A stretch of DNA of 23,060 nucleotides from Bacteroidota bacterium (GCA_024280615.1 JAJRPU010000230.1:1-23060), one strand, 5' to 3'. Counted from the first letter of the stretch, positions 14,758 to 22,482 are shown. Numbers and translations are program-made. The notes: generated by a model not told the origin, from the sequence alone.

Positions 14758-14802
14758 ATCTTATCTCTTTATATTGTAAGGTAAAATTACAACACACAAT
14801 AA
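14758..14802. promoter_or_regulatory. Compact divergent promoter region between the DUF62 cluster and phoH
   Basis: Forty-five bases must hold both promoters. On minus, TAATTTTA (complement of 14782-14789) is one mismatch from TAnnTTTG. On plus, TATATTGT at 14770-14777 is a poorer match. Neither has a clear -33 partner, so the region is called on position rather than motif strength. Confidence 0.3.
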
Positions 14803-15858
14803 ATGGCTACGGAAAAAAAGATGAAAAGCGAAAAAAGTCAAATTGTTATATCTTTTGAGGACGTTGACCCAATAGAAATTTTAGGGGTTCATAATACAAG
14901 ACTCGCTTTAATACAAAATGCTTTTCCCGAAATTAAAATTGTTTCCAGAGGCAATAAGATTAAGATTTCTGGTAGCAAGGAGGAAGTTCGCAAACTCAGA
15001 AACAGGATAGAAAAGATTCTTGACCACATTAGAAGGTATGGATATATTACTGATAATGTAATGAGAGGTTTGTTGAGCCGTTCTGAGGGAATTGAAGAAA
15101 TAATAAACCCTTATGGGGAAGAGGTGCTGGTTGTAGGACCAGGCGGTCACGTTGTAAAACCCAGAACGGAAAACCAGAAACGAATTGTTGAAGCTATTGA
15201 TAGCAATGATATAGTGTTTGCTATTGGACCGGCAGGAACAGGAAAAACATATACAGCAGTTGCCTTAGCTGTTAGGGCACTACAAAACAAACAAGTTAAA
15301 AGAATAATTTTGACTCGTCCAGCTGTGGAAGCAGGGGAGAGCCTCGGTTATCTGCCCGGAACACTTGAAGAGAAAGTTGAACCTTACTTGAGACCCCTAT
15401 ATGATGCCCTTTTTGATATGCTTCCAGCAGAAAAAGTAAACGTCTATATGGAACAACGAATTATTGAAATAGCACCATTGGCATACATGCGTGGTAGAAC
15501 CCTTGACAAGGCATTTATAATCCTTGACGAAGCACAAAATGCTACACTGCCACAACTGAAAATGTTTCTTACACGGCTTGGTCCGGAAGCCAAAACAATC
15601 ATCACCGGAGACCTGACCCAGGTTGACCTACCGCAAAAACATACCTCAGGATTGTCTACAACCATCAAAATCCTTAAAAACATTGATGGAATAGATGTTG
15701 TCTATCTGGATAGAAGTGACGTTATCAGGCATCCACTGGTAGGAAAGATAATCAAAGCATTTGAAACACTGGAGACACAGGAAGAAAATATCAAGACTAC
15801 CAAAGAATCTAAAAAACGAAGCAAAGAAGATGGCAATAGGGAACTGAATGAAGGTTAA
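14803..15858 (+). CDS. phoH: PhoH-family ATPase
   Basis: A 351-residue protein. An N-terminal KH-like/PhoH-specific region (about 15-120) carries EILGVHNTRLALIQNAFPEI. The P-loop is GPAGTGKT (142-149), Walker B is FIILDEAQNAT (238-247), and the family blocks TRPAVEAGESLGYLPG and ITGDLTQVDLP are intact. PhoH proteins (YbeZ in E. coli) are cytoplasmic ATPases linked to RNA metabolism and ribosome maturation, and often sit near ybeY. Here phoH lies just upstream of the infA operon, separated by 47 bases with a fresh -7 element. The C-terminal 25 residues are a charged, lysine-rich tail (KKRSKEDGNRELNEG). Confidence 0.95.
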   Translation: MATEKKMKSEKSQIVISFEDVDPIEILGVHNTRLALIQNAFPEIKIVSRGNKIKISGSKEEVRKLRNRIEKILDHIRRYGYITDNVMRGLLSRSEGIEEIINPYGEEVLVVGPGGHVVKPRTENQKRIVEAIDSNDIVFAIGPAGTGKTYTAVALAVRALQNKQVKRIILTRPAVEAGESLGYLPGTLEEKVEPYLRPLYDALFDMLPAEKVNVYMEQRIIEIAPLAYMRGRTLDKAFIILDEAQNATLPQLKMFLTRLGPEAKTIITGDLTQVDLPQKHTSGLSTTIKILKNIDGIDVVYLDRSDVIRHPLVGKIIKAFETLETQEENIKTTKESKKRSKEDGNRELNEG

Positions 15859-15879
15859 ATACATTTTGTTTGTATAGCG

Positions 15880-15887
15880 TAATTTTG
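15880..15887 (+). promoter_or_regulatory. Candidate -7 promoter element for the infA-rplQ-porX operon
   Basis: TAATTTTG matches TAnnTTTG exactly, 18 bases before the infA ATG. Two TTTG copies at 15865-15868 and 15869-15872 are only 11 and 7 bases upstream, too close for a normal -33 element. It could let infA and the ribosomal genes fire independently of phoH. Confidence 0.5.
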
Positions 15888-15905
15888 CAATGTGCAATAG
15901 GAGAT

Positions 15906-16154
15906 ATGGCTAAGCAAAAAGGGATACTGGTTGACGGGGAAGTAACGGAAGCACTCTCAAATGCTATGTTCCGTGTAAAATTGGACAATGGGCATCTGGT
16001 CACTGCTCATGTGTCCGGAAAGATGAGGGTTAGGTTCATTAGAATCTTGCCTGGAGACCGTGTTCAGGTTGAATTATCACCATACGACCTGACAAGAGGA
16101 CGAATTGTTTACCGCTACGGTCCCGTTAAACAACAAAATCAAAGTAGTTCATAA
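15906..16154 (+). CDS. infA: Translation initiation factor IF-1
   Basis: Eighty-two residues of OB fold: MAKQKGILVDGEVTEAL, MFRVKLDNGHLVTAHVSGKMR, then GDRVQVELSPYDLTRGRIVYRY. This is the complete IF-1 signature, with about ten extra polar residues (VKQQNQSSS) at the C-terminus. IF-1 binds the A site of the 30S subunit during initiation. The frame stays open upstream to a non-ATG codon at 15870, but the conserved start MAKQKG at 15906 is the correct one. It heads the operon, and rpmJ begins 11 bases after its stop. Confidence 0.96.
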   Translation: MAKQKGILVDGEVTEALSNAMFRVKLDNGHLVTAHVSGKMRVRFIRILPGDRVQVELSPYDLTRGRIVYRYGPVKQQNQSSS

Positions 16155-16165
16155 AATCCATAGTG

Positions 16166-16282
16166 ATGAAAGTGAGAGCATCTGTTAAGCCCAGGACTGC
16201 AGATTGCAAAGTGGTTAGAAGGAAAGGAAGGGTCTACATTATCAACAAGAAAAATCCTAAATACAAACAAAGACAAGGCTAA
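16166..16282 (+). CDS. rpmJ: Ribosomal protein L36
   Basis: Thirty-eight codons from ATG 16166 to TAA 16280-16282, easily missed because of its size. The sequence opens MKVRASVKPRTADCKVVRRK and ends NKKNPKYKQRQG, a near-standard L36. Only one cysteine is present, so this is the zinc-free form rather than the C4-type with four zinc ligands, in line with other Bacteroidota. L36 binds 23S rRNA in the large subunit. It lies between infA (11 bases) and rpsM (13 bases), the usual order. Confidence 0.97.
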   Translation: MKVRASVKPRTADCKVVRRKGRVYIINKKNPKYKQRQG

Positions 16283-16295
16283 AAATTAAGCGAGA

Positions 16296-16673
16296 ATGCC
16301 ACGGATAGCAGGAGTTGATTTGGCACCCAATAAACACGGTTTCATTGCCCTGAGGCAGATATTTGGCATTGGTCGGGCAAGTGCCAAAGACATACTGATT
16401 AAAGCCGGAGTGCCATTAAACAAGAAGGTCAAGGACTGGACAGATGAGGAAATAACCAAAATCAGATATATCATCAACACTCAGTACAAAGTGGAGGGAG
16501 CCCTTCGTGCAGAAATCAGAATGAACATTAAGAGATTAATGGACATTGGTTGCTATAGAGGCCTTAGGCACAGGAAGGGATTGCCTGTCAGGGGACAGAA
16601 AACCCGAAAGAACGCACGAACAAGAAAAGGAAAAAGAAAAACAGTTCCCGGTAAAAAGAAAGCCACTAAATAA
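16296..16673 (+). CDS. rpsM: Ribosomal protein S13
   Basis: A 125-residue S13: MPRIAGVDL start, the helix-hairpin-helix region IFGIGRASAKDIL, and the conserved block RLMDIGCYRGLRHRKGLPVRGQKT that contacts 16S rRNA near the tRNA P site. A very basic tail (RKGKRKTVPGKKKATK) completes it. S13 sits in the head of the small subunit and forms bridges to L5. The N-terminal stretch LAPNKHGFIALRQ differs from the more common LPxNKRxxIALTYI, a lineage-specific change. Downstream rpsK starts seven bases after the stop. Confidence 0.97.
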   Translation: MPRIAGVDLAPNKHGFIALRQIFGIGRASAKDILIKAGVPLNKKVKDWTDEEITKIRYIINTQYKVEGALRAEIRMNIKRLMDIGCYRGLRHRKGLPVRGQKTRKNARTRKGKRKTVPGKKKATK

Positions 16674-16680
16674 TTAAGGT

Positions 16681-17073
16681 ATGGCAAGACGGAGAACAAC
16701 AAGCAGAAAGAAGAAAAAGGTCAGAATAGAGCCATTGGCTGTGGTTCATATCCACTCAACTTTTAATAATACTATTGTTACAGTGACTAACAAAGATGGA
16801 GACATTATTTGCTGGTCCAGTGGCGGGAAAATAGGTTACAAAGGAACGAAGAAAAGCACTCCTTACGCCGCTACCCTAGCGGCTCAAGATGCCGGCAAGG
16901 AAGCGTATGACCTCGGCGTTAGAAAAGTAGAAATCCGTGTGAAGGGCATCGGTCCAGGGAGGGAAGCCGCCATCAGGGGAATCGCTGCTACAGGACTGGA
17001 AATAGTTAAAATCGCTGACGTTACACCTATCCCACATAACGGCTGCAGACCCCCCAAGCCCAGAAGAGTTTAA
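16681..17073 (+). CDS. rpsK: Ribosomal protein S11
   Basis: A 130-residue S11 with the expected core: HIHSTFNNTIVTVTN, WSSGGKIGYKGTKKSTPYAA, VRKVEIRVKGIGPGREAAIR, and the invariant end IPHNGCRPPKPRRV. The asparagine of HNGC is the site of isoaspartate formation in E. coli S11. It is part of the 30S platform and helps shape the mRNA exit region. The basic N-terminal 17 residues (RRRTTSRKKKKVR) are typical. A 30-base gap with an AAATTTGGAGG-like stretch leads to rpsD. Confidence 0.97.
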   Translation: MARRRTTSRKKKKVRIEPLAVVHIHSTFNNTIVTVTNKDGDIICWSSGGKIGYKGTKKSTPYAATLAAQDAGKEAYDLGVRKVEIRVKGIGPGREAAIRGIAATGLEIVKIADVTPIPHNGCRPPKPRRV

Positions 17074-17103
17074 TCACTATTACTATTAAAATTTGGAGGA
17101 AAA

Positions 17104-17727
17104 ATGGCAAGGTACATTGGACCCAAGGTCAGGTTGATGAGAAGGTTTGGCGAGCCCATTTTTGGAGCTACACCCAAGACAAAATATTTGGAAAGGAGAC
17201 CTTATCCACCGGGACAGCATGGTCGCTTGAGAAAAAGAAGGGTTAAGAGTGAATATGGTCGTCAGTTGGAAGAAAAGCAGAAACTCAAATTTACTTATGG
17301 TGTTTCTGAGAAGCAGTTGAAGAGATATTATGATGAGGCTGCTCGTAGGCACGGAGTCACAGGCGAAATAATGTTGCAATTGCTGGAATCAAGATTAGAT
17401 AATGTAGTTTATAGGTTGGGATTAGCACCAAGCAGGGCCGCTGCCAGACAGATGATTAGTCACAAGCATATCACTGTTAACGGAAGGGTGGTTAATATTC
17501 CATCTTATCTTGTTGAACCAGGAGATATAATTGGGGTCAGGAAGAAGTCTCAGAATCTGAAAATAATTCAAGAATCGGCAGCTGTTAAAACAGGCAGAAC
17601 ACATTACGAATGGCTGGAATGGGACAATAGCACAATGAGCGGAGTTTTTAAAGACTACCCTGAGAGGGAAGAAATCCCAGAAAACGTAAACGAACACCTT
17701 ATCGTTGAGTGGTATTCAAAACGATAA
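17104..17727 (+). CDS. rpsD: Ribosomal protein S4
   Basis: A 207-residue S4. MARYIGPKVRLMRRFGEPIF opens a zinc-free N-domain with the RPYPPGQHG block, then SEYGRQLEEKQKLKFTYGVSEKQL. The S4 RNA-binding domain (about 95-155) contains LESRLDNVVYRLG and ARQMISHKHITVNG. S4 nucleates 16S rRNA folding and in many bacteria represses its own operon. The upstream leader 17085-17103 ends with GGAGGAAAA just before the ATG, an unusually good Shine-Dalgarno for this window. This could reflect a special translational control point, but no S4 target fold was worked out. Confidence 0.97.
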   Translation: MARYIGPKVRLMRRFGEPIFGATPKTKYLERRPYPPGQHGRLRKRRVKSEYGRQLEEKQKLKFTYGVSEKQLKRYYDEAARRHGVTGEIMLQLLESRLDNVVYRLGLAPSRAAARQMISHKHITVNGRVVNIPSYLVEPGDIIGVRKKSQNLKIIQESAAVKTGRTHYEWLEWDNSTMSGVFKDYPEREEIPENVNEHLIVEWYSKR

Positions 17728-17755
17728 TTAATAACACCGACAAAAAATCAGAGCG

Positions 17756-18706
17756 ATGGGATTGGACAATTTACTAACATTTGTTAAGCCAGAGGAAATA
17801 AAGATTGAGAGGGAAAATGAGCGGAAGGGTCGCTTGATAATGTCACCGCTGGAAAGGGGATACGGAATCACAATAGGTAATGCATTGAGGAGAGTCTTGT
17901 TATCCTCACTTGAAGGATATGCTATTGTGATGGTCAGAATCGATGGCGTGCTTCACGAATTTAGCACCATTCCCGGTGTTATAGAAGACGTATCTGAGAT
18001 AGTCCTTAATTTAAAGCAGGTCAGGTTTAAATATTTGGGTAGTGACCCTATAGATAAGGCTAAGATTAAAGTGGAGGTAGCAGGGCAGGAAATATTTAAG
18101 GCTGGAGACATTGAGAAGTTCACACCTGAATTTGAAGTAACTAACAAAGATTTGGTAATCTGTCATATGGAACCATCTGTTAAGTTGAATATGGAACTGT
18201 TTGTTTACAGAGGAAGGGGATATTTGCCACAGGAAGAGTTTCTTGATATGGAACTTGAAACAGGAATTATTCCTATTGATGCTATCTTTTCACCTATCCG
18301 AAAAGTGCGTATTGACGTTGAGAATGTCCGTGTCGGGAAATATACTAACTACGACAAGTTGATATTGGAAGTTGAAACAGATGGCACTATCTCACCTGAG
18401 GATGCTATTCGCAGCGCCGCATCCATATTGATTGACCACTTTGGAATGCTCGCTTCAAACAATGTTACTAAGAAAACAATTAATATTTCCCTTGATGATT
18501 TGAAACTGAGTGATCGTATTAAAAAGAATTTGAAAATTGCTGGTATTGAAACAATTGAACAACTTCTGGATATGACTATTGAAGAAGCATTGAAAATAAA
18601 GGGACTAGGAGAAAAGAGCATCGCTGATTTAAGAAAGGAACTCAACAAGTTTGGTTTGGATTTTAGGACTTCAGAAAAAACACAACCACAAGAATCCTCA
18701 AAATAA
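17756..18706 (+). CDS. rpoA: DNA-directed RNA polymerase alpha subunit
   Basis: A 316-residue alpha subunit. The N-terminal assembly domain (about 1-230) includes PLERGYGITIGNALRRVLLSSLEGYAI and the HEFSTIPGVIEDVSEIVLNLK dimer region. The alpha-CTD (about 250-305) has LSDRIKKNLKIAGIETIEQLL and IKGLGEKSIADLRKEL, the DNA/UP-element and activator contact surface. It dimerises to scaffold beta and beta'. Position between rpsD and rplQ is the conserved arrangement. The tail (about 12 residues, SEKTQPQESSK) is polar. Confidence 0.97.
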   Translation: MGLDNLLTFVKPEEIKIERENERKGRLIMSPLERGYGITIGNALRRVLLSSLEGYAIVMVRIDGVLHEFSTIPGVIEDVSEIVLNLKQVRFKYLGSDPIDKAKIKVEVAGQEIFKAGDIEKFTPEFEVTNKDLVICHMEPSVKLNMELFVYRGRGYLPQEEFLDMELETGIIPIDAIFSPIRKVRIDVENVRVGKYTNYDKLILEVETDGTISPEDAIRSAASILIDHFGMLASNNVTKKTINISLDDLKLSDRIKKNLKIAGIETIEQLLDMTIEEALKIKGLGEKSIADLRKELNKFGLDFRTSEKTQPQESSK

Positions 18707-18714
18707 AATAGGCA

Positions 18715-19287
18715 ATGTATCATCTGAAAAAGAATAACCCACTGGGGAGGACTGCATCCCATAGAAAAGCGTTACTGAGAAACCTTGCCATTGAACTTAT
18801 CAAGCATAAGAGGATTAAGACCACAGTTGCCAAAGCAAAAGAACTAAGAAGGTTTATTGAGCCTATCCTTCATAGGGCTAAGGAAGACACTATGCACAAT
18901 CGTAGGTATGCCTTCAAGCATTTGCAAAACAAAGAAGCTGTAAAGATACTCTTCAGTGACATAGCACCCAAAATAATGGAACGAAATGGAGGCTATACAA
19001 GGGTTCTAAAGCTTGGAATATGGCGAAGGGGAGACAATGCAGAACTTGCTATGATTGAATTGGTTGATTTCAACGAGGCTCTGTTAGAAGCTGCTAAGGA
19101 ACAAAAAAAGACTGCTGAAACACCTTCCAAGAAAAGAAGAAGACGTAGAGGCAAGAAAAAGAAAGTCACCGAAGCAGGCGAAAAAGAACCTGAAGCTAAA
19201 AGGACCAAGGAGGCCGAAGGTAAAAGTGAAGAGGCACCAGGAGACTCTGAGGACAAGGCAGGAGAGGAGGACGCACAAAACACCTGA
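18715..19287 (+). CDS. rplQ: Ribosomal protein L17 with long charged C-terminal extension
   Basis: The L17 core (about 1-125) is standard: NNPLGRTASHRKALLRNLAIELIKHKRIKTT, LRRFIEPILHRAKEDT, GGYTRVLKLGIWRRGDNAELAMIELV (the first of these spans roughly residues 7-37). About 65 further residues form a low-complexity tail: first basic (KKRRRRRGKKKK), then acidic and serine/glutamate-rich (EEAPGDSEDKAGEEDAQ). L17 lies near the peptide exit tunnel. Extended tails occur in Bacteroidota L17, but their purpose is not known. The stop (19285-19287) overlaps the porX ATG by one base. Confidence 0.95.
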   Translation: MYHLKKNNPLGRTASHRKALLRNLAIELIKHKRIKTTVAKAKELRRFIEPILHRAKEDTMHNRRYAFKHLQNKEAVKILFSDIAPKIMERNGGYTRVLKLGIWRRGDNAELAMIELVDFNEALLEAAKEQKKTAETPSKKRRRRRGKKKKVTEAGEKEPEAKRTKEAEGKSEEAPGDSEDKAGEEDAQNT

Positions 19288-20792
19288 TGAGACATATAGT
19301 TTGGCTGGATGATGAAATCACCACGCTCAAGCCATTAATCAACCTTTTGGAACAGACAGGAAATTATAAAGTTCATGCCTTTAGTAGTCCAGAAGAGTTT
19401 TTAGAGTTTTTGCATAATAGGTCTGAAGTAATTGATGTAGTCATATTAGATGAACACATTGGCTACGAATCTGGATTAGAATTATATGACAAATTACGAG
19501 ACAAATTCGGAATAAACATTCCTGTAATTTTTATTACTCGGGAAGAAAATTCTGACTATATCAAAGAGTTAATTGCCCGCGATGTGCAACGCTATATTTC
19601 AAAACCAGTGAAATTCAGCGACCTTCTTGCTGCTATAACGCAAATTACCGAAGGAGAAATTCTACGAAAAACGCATAGTGTAACAAAAGTCCCTGAGAAA
19701 TTCAGGAAGGTATATTCAATGATTGAGGACGCAAATTCTATAATGCATTGGCATAACGTAATTAAAGAATTAATTAAGTCGGAAACTCTCTTGGGTAAAG
19801 ACTTATTTGATGATTTATATGACTTTGCTCAAACACGGTTCTTTCAGTTTTTTTCCCATAATTATGAAGATTTTCTGCATTCCGAAGATTCTTTTTTAGC
19901 TGTTACTTTTTTGGATAAATATGAAGAGTATGTGAGTTCTGATACTTTGATTCTAGTTATTGACAATTTTAGCTTGTGGCTCTGGGAGATGATAAAAAAT
20001 GGTGTTGAATTCCCCAATGAATGGGAGATATACAGGGAAGAGTTTCTGCTTGCTTTGTTGCCCAGTGTTACACAGTATAGCCGTCAGAGTTTGCTAAGCG
20101 GATTTTTCCCCATTGAGGTCAAGGATATGGGATTATGGATTGATGAAACAAATGAGGAAGTTAAAACTAAGTATGAATCTGAGTTGATAAGGCTTGGGTT
20201 TCAAAGGAAAGGGTTGCTACAACCGACAGTAACATATTTTACAGGAGAAAATTCCTATTCATTGTTAAAGAAAGGAACTGGTCCGGTTGTTCTAATAGTG
20301 CCGTCGTTTGACCAACTGGTTCACATAACTGTTGACCATAAAAGTCTTAAGGAAATATTTCCGAATATGATTGATTTTGCAGAAGTTGTGAAGAGGAGTT
20401 TAACTCGGGGCATTATTAGTAAAATTCTATCTGAGGCTGTCCACAGATTTAGTTATGTTATAATCTGTTCTGACCACGGAAGCACATTTGTTAATACGCC
20501 TGTTTATGTATCAGGACGCCACTTTATGCCATTGAATCCAAGATATAAATACGGAGAAGACTTCAAAGTTGAAGACGACGATTTTATAGCATTTTTTGAT
20601 GACCCAGTTAGACTTAGGCTGCCTATTCCCAAGCATTTTAGAATGTATTTTGCGGGCAAAGACAGATTTTTCGTTCGCAAGTACGGTAATTATAAAGAAG
20701 TTATTGGAAGATTTAAGAGAAGTTTGCAACACGGAGGCATTTCATTAGAGGAAATTTTTGTTCCCATCATTATCTTGAAGAAAAAATTTTAG
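19287..20792 (+). CDS. porX: PorX-type response regulator with PglZ phosphodiesterase domain (T9SS regulator)
   Basis: A 501-residue protein. The receiver domain (1-120) has the acidic pair D8/D9, phospho-acceptor D55 (VVILDEH), T84 and K106 (SKP). A helical linker spans about 130-210. The PglZ/alkaline-phosphatase-like domain shows LILVIDN (D226), LLPSVTQYSRQSLLSG (T262), FDQLVH (D342, H346) and SDHGS (D396, H397), which look like the zinc ligands and active threonine of PorX. In Porphyromonas and relatives PorX, paired with histidine kinase PorY, is needed for type IX secretion. This one is intact, so likely active. Its ATG overlaps the rplQ stop by one base, and tsaE follows after five bases. 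No porY is in the window. The 2314-3642 protein is a likely client of the system it serves. Confidence 0.9.
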   Translation: MRHIVWLDDEITTLKPLINLLEQTGNYKVHAFSSPEEFLEFLHNRSEVIDVVILDEHIGYESGLELYDKLRDKFGINIPVIFITREENSDYIKELIARDVQRYISKPVKFSDLLAAITQITEGEILRKTHSVTKVPEKFRKVYSMIEDANSIMHWHNVIKELIKSETLLGKDLFDDLYDFAQTRFFQFFSHNYEDFLHSEDSFLAVTFLDKYEEYVSSDTLILVIDNFSLWLWEMIKNGVEFPNEWEIYREEFLLALLPSVTQYSRQSLLSGFFPIEVKDMGLWIDETNEEVKTKYESELIRLGFQRKGLLQPTVTYFTGENSYSLLKKGTGPVVLIVPSFDQLVHITVDHKSLKEIFPNMIDFAEVVKRSLTRGIISKILSEAVHRFSYVIICSDHGSTFVNTPVYVSGRHFMPLNPRYKYGEDFKVEDDDFIAFFDDPVRLRLPIPKHFRMYFAGKDRFFVRKYGNYKEVIGRFKRSLQHGGISLEEIFVPIIILKKKF

Positions 20793-20797
20793 GAGTC

Positions 20798-21250
20798 GTG
20801 GAGGTGTTTGAAATAAACAGAGAAGAGGAACTTGATCAGCTTGCTAAGTATATCCTGTTGAACTATCCAGACAAGCGATTTTTTGCACTATATGGTCCCT
20901 TAGGAGCAGGCAAAACTACGTTTATAAAATATCTTTCAAAACAACTGGGAGTTATTGATTCAGTTAAAAGTCCAACATATACCCTAGCTAACATGTACAA
21001 AACACAAGAAGGTAAAAAAATATATCATCTTGATTTGTTTCGCATAAAGGATTCTATTGAATGGCTTGACATAGGTATAGATGATTACTTTGAGGACCCT
21101 AATGCTGTAATCTTTATTGAATGGCCTGAAAAAATAGTAGATTTATTACCTAAAGACAGAACAATATTTATTCACATTAATCCAGACCCGGACACACAAA
21201 AAAGAAAAATCGTAATTTTGCTATCTGATGAGCAAGAAAACTACGCATAA
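20798..21250 (+). CDS. tsaE: tRNA threonylcarbamoyladenosine biosynthesis ATPase TsaE
   Basis: A 150-residue P-loop protein: Walker A GPLGAGKT (33-40), SPTYTLANMY (58-67), HLDLFRI (77-83) and IFIEWPEKI, all diagnostic of TsaE. It hydrolyses ATP to reset the TsaBD complex that makes t6A at position 37 of ANN-decoding tRNAs. The start is GTG at 20798; a second GTG two codons later (20804) is equally possible, and there is no ATG before the conserved region. It sits five bases after porX and its 3' end overlaps the dehydrogenase gene by 23 bases. The porX-tsaE-dehydrogenase order is, from memory, common in Bacteroidota. Confidence 0.95.
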   Translation: MEVFEINREEELDQLAKYILLNYPDKRFFALYGPLGAGKTTFIKYLSKQLGVIDSVKSPTYTLANMYKTQEGKKIYHLDLFRIKDSIEWLDIGIDDYFEDPNAVIFIEWPEKIVDLLPKDRTIFIHINPDPDTQKRKIVILLSDEQENYA

Positions 21251-22448
21251 GAGGGAGAGTGTGTCCACACCAGAGACCGCTGAACTGATGGTAAAGATAA
21301 GGTCTCATCAGAAAAGTTTATCAATAGGTGTTCCGCATTTTGATATACTTCAGGAAAAACGAGTTCCTATAACACCTGAGGGTGCTAGGCAGTTGATTGT
21401 CCGGGGACATAAGGTAATTGTTCAGACGGGAGCAGGCAAACATGCCAGGTATTCGGATAATGATTATTCCGAGGTTGGTTGCCAAATCGCTTATTCACCG
21501 GAGGAAGTGTTTAAAGAAGCAAATATCATAATTCAAGCTACACCGCCTATTAAAGAAGAGATTAAATGGTTGAAGCCGTCACATATTCTTATTTCGCCAT
21601 TGCAATTACACACATTTAAGAGAAAATTGCTGGAAAGCCTGTTGAGTAAAGGCATTACTGCTCTTGCTATGGAATATGTTCAAGACAGGCCGGGTTCGTA
21701 TCCATTTGTTCGGGCAATGAGCCAAATTGCCGGGACAGCATCTATATTAATCGCCGGGGAATATATGAGCACTACAAATGAGGGTTCAGGCACTATGCCG
21801 GGAAATATAGCAAGTGTCCCTCCTGCACATATAGTTATTATTGGAGCGGGAGTCGTCGGAGAATATGCAGCAAGAGCTGCTATAGGACTTGGCATGGAAG
21901 TTCACGTGTTTGACTACTCCGTGGAGCGTCTGTCAAGACTGCAAACCAACTTAGGGGTTAGGGTTTATACATCTACTATTTATCCTGATGCTTTGAGAAG
22001 GTCGTTACGAGTTGCAGACATAGCTATTGGAGCCTTGGCACCCAGGCACGGCAGAACACCAATTGTCGTTACAGAAGATATGGTGGCTCAAATGAAACCA
22101 GGTTCTGTCATCATAGATGTGAGTATTGATAGGGGCGGGTGCTTTGAGACAAGCGAAATTACAACGCATGACAATCCTATTTTTATAAAGTATGACGTCA
22201 TTCATTATTGTGTTCCTAACATACCTTCCCGATATGCACGTTCTGCCTCCATAGCATTGAGTAATATACTAATTCCAATGTTGCTTGAGTTGTCTGAGGC
22301 AGGCGGATTAATTGAATATATTTGGCATAATCCACAAGTTCGTAATGGAGTATATATATTCAGAGGAATGTTAACAAATGTTGACTTGAGCGAACGATTT
22401 AACATGCGAATGTCAGACCTGAATCTAATCCTGCCTGCGTATAGATAA
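21228..22448 (+). CDS. Alanine dehydrogenase-family NAD(P)-dependent oxidoreductase
   Basis: A 406-residue protein of the alanine dehydrogenase/transhydrogenase family. The N-terminal half has the substrate-side block LQEKRVPITPEGARQL (41-56) and a candidate catalytic histidine in SPLQLHT (H128). The Rossmann motif GAGVVGEYAARAA occupies 206-218, and the later family signature DRGGCFETSEITTHDNPIF, HYCVPNIPSRYARSAS is strong. Alanine dehydrogenase converts L-alanine to pyruvate and ammonia with NAD+. The lysine of the K(V)xP pyruvate-contact motif appears as glutamine (IIIQATPP, Q103), so substrate use may differ; I leave the symbol blank. A charged 25-residue N-terminal extension precedes the family start. 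It ends the operon, convergent with the glycosidase gene. Confidence 0.85.
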   Translation: MSKKTTHKRESVSTPETAELMVKIRSHQKSLSIGVPHFDILQEKRVPITPEGARQLIVRGHKVIVQTGAGKHARYSDNDYSEVGCQIAYSPEEVFKEANIIIQATPPIKEEIKWLKPSHILISPLQLHTFKRKLLESLLSKGITALAMEYVQDRPGSYPFVRAMSQIAGTASILIAGEYMSTTNEGSGTMPGNIASVPPAHIVIIGAGVVGEYAARAAIGLGMEVHVFDYSVERLSRLQTNLGVRVYTSTIYPDALRRSLRVADIAIGALAPRHGRTPIVVTEDMVAQMKPGSVIIDVSIDRGGCFETSEITTHDNPIFIKYDVIHYCVPNIPSRYARSASIALSNILIPMLLELSEAGGLIEYIWHNPQVRNGVYIFRGMLTNVDLSERFNMRMSDLNLILPAYR

Positions 22449-22459
22449 GAAATAATACA

Positions 22460-22482
22460 CAGAGATACTCTGCAATTTAGTT
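22460..22482. terminator. Possible weak bidirectional terminator between convergent genes
   Basis: A perfect five-pair hairpin, CAGAG (22460-22464), ATA loop, CTCTG (22468-22472), followed by a T-rich run on plus. It lies in the 34-base gap between the convergent dehydrogenase and glycosidase genes. The stem is short and AT-poor in support, so only the position favours it. Confidence 0.3.

Noticed and set aside
15870..15905. Extended N-terminus for IF-1
   Set aside because: The twelve extra residues are not IF-1-like and cover the TAnnTTTG element; MAKQKG at 15906 is the conserved start.
18993..19295. Minus-strand frame of about 100 residues, rich in serine and leucine
   Set aside because: It is the antisense of the lysine/glutamate-rich rplQ tail, which always yields S/L/F-rich shadow frames.
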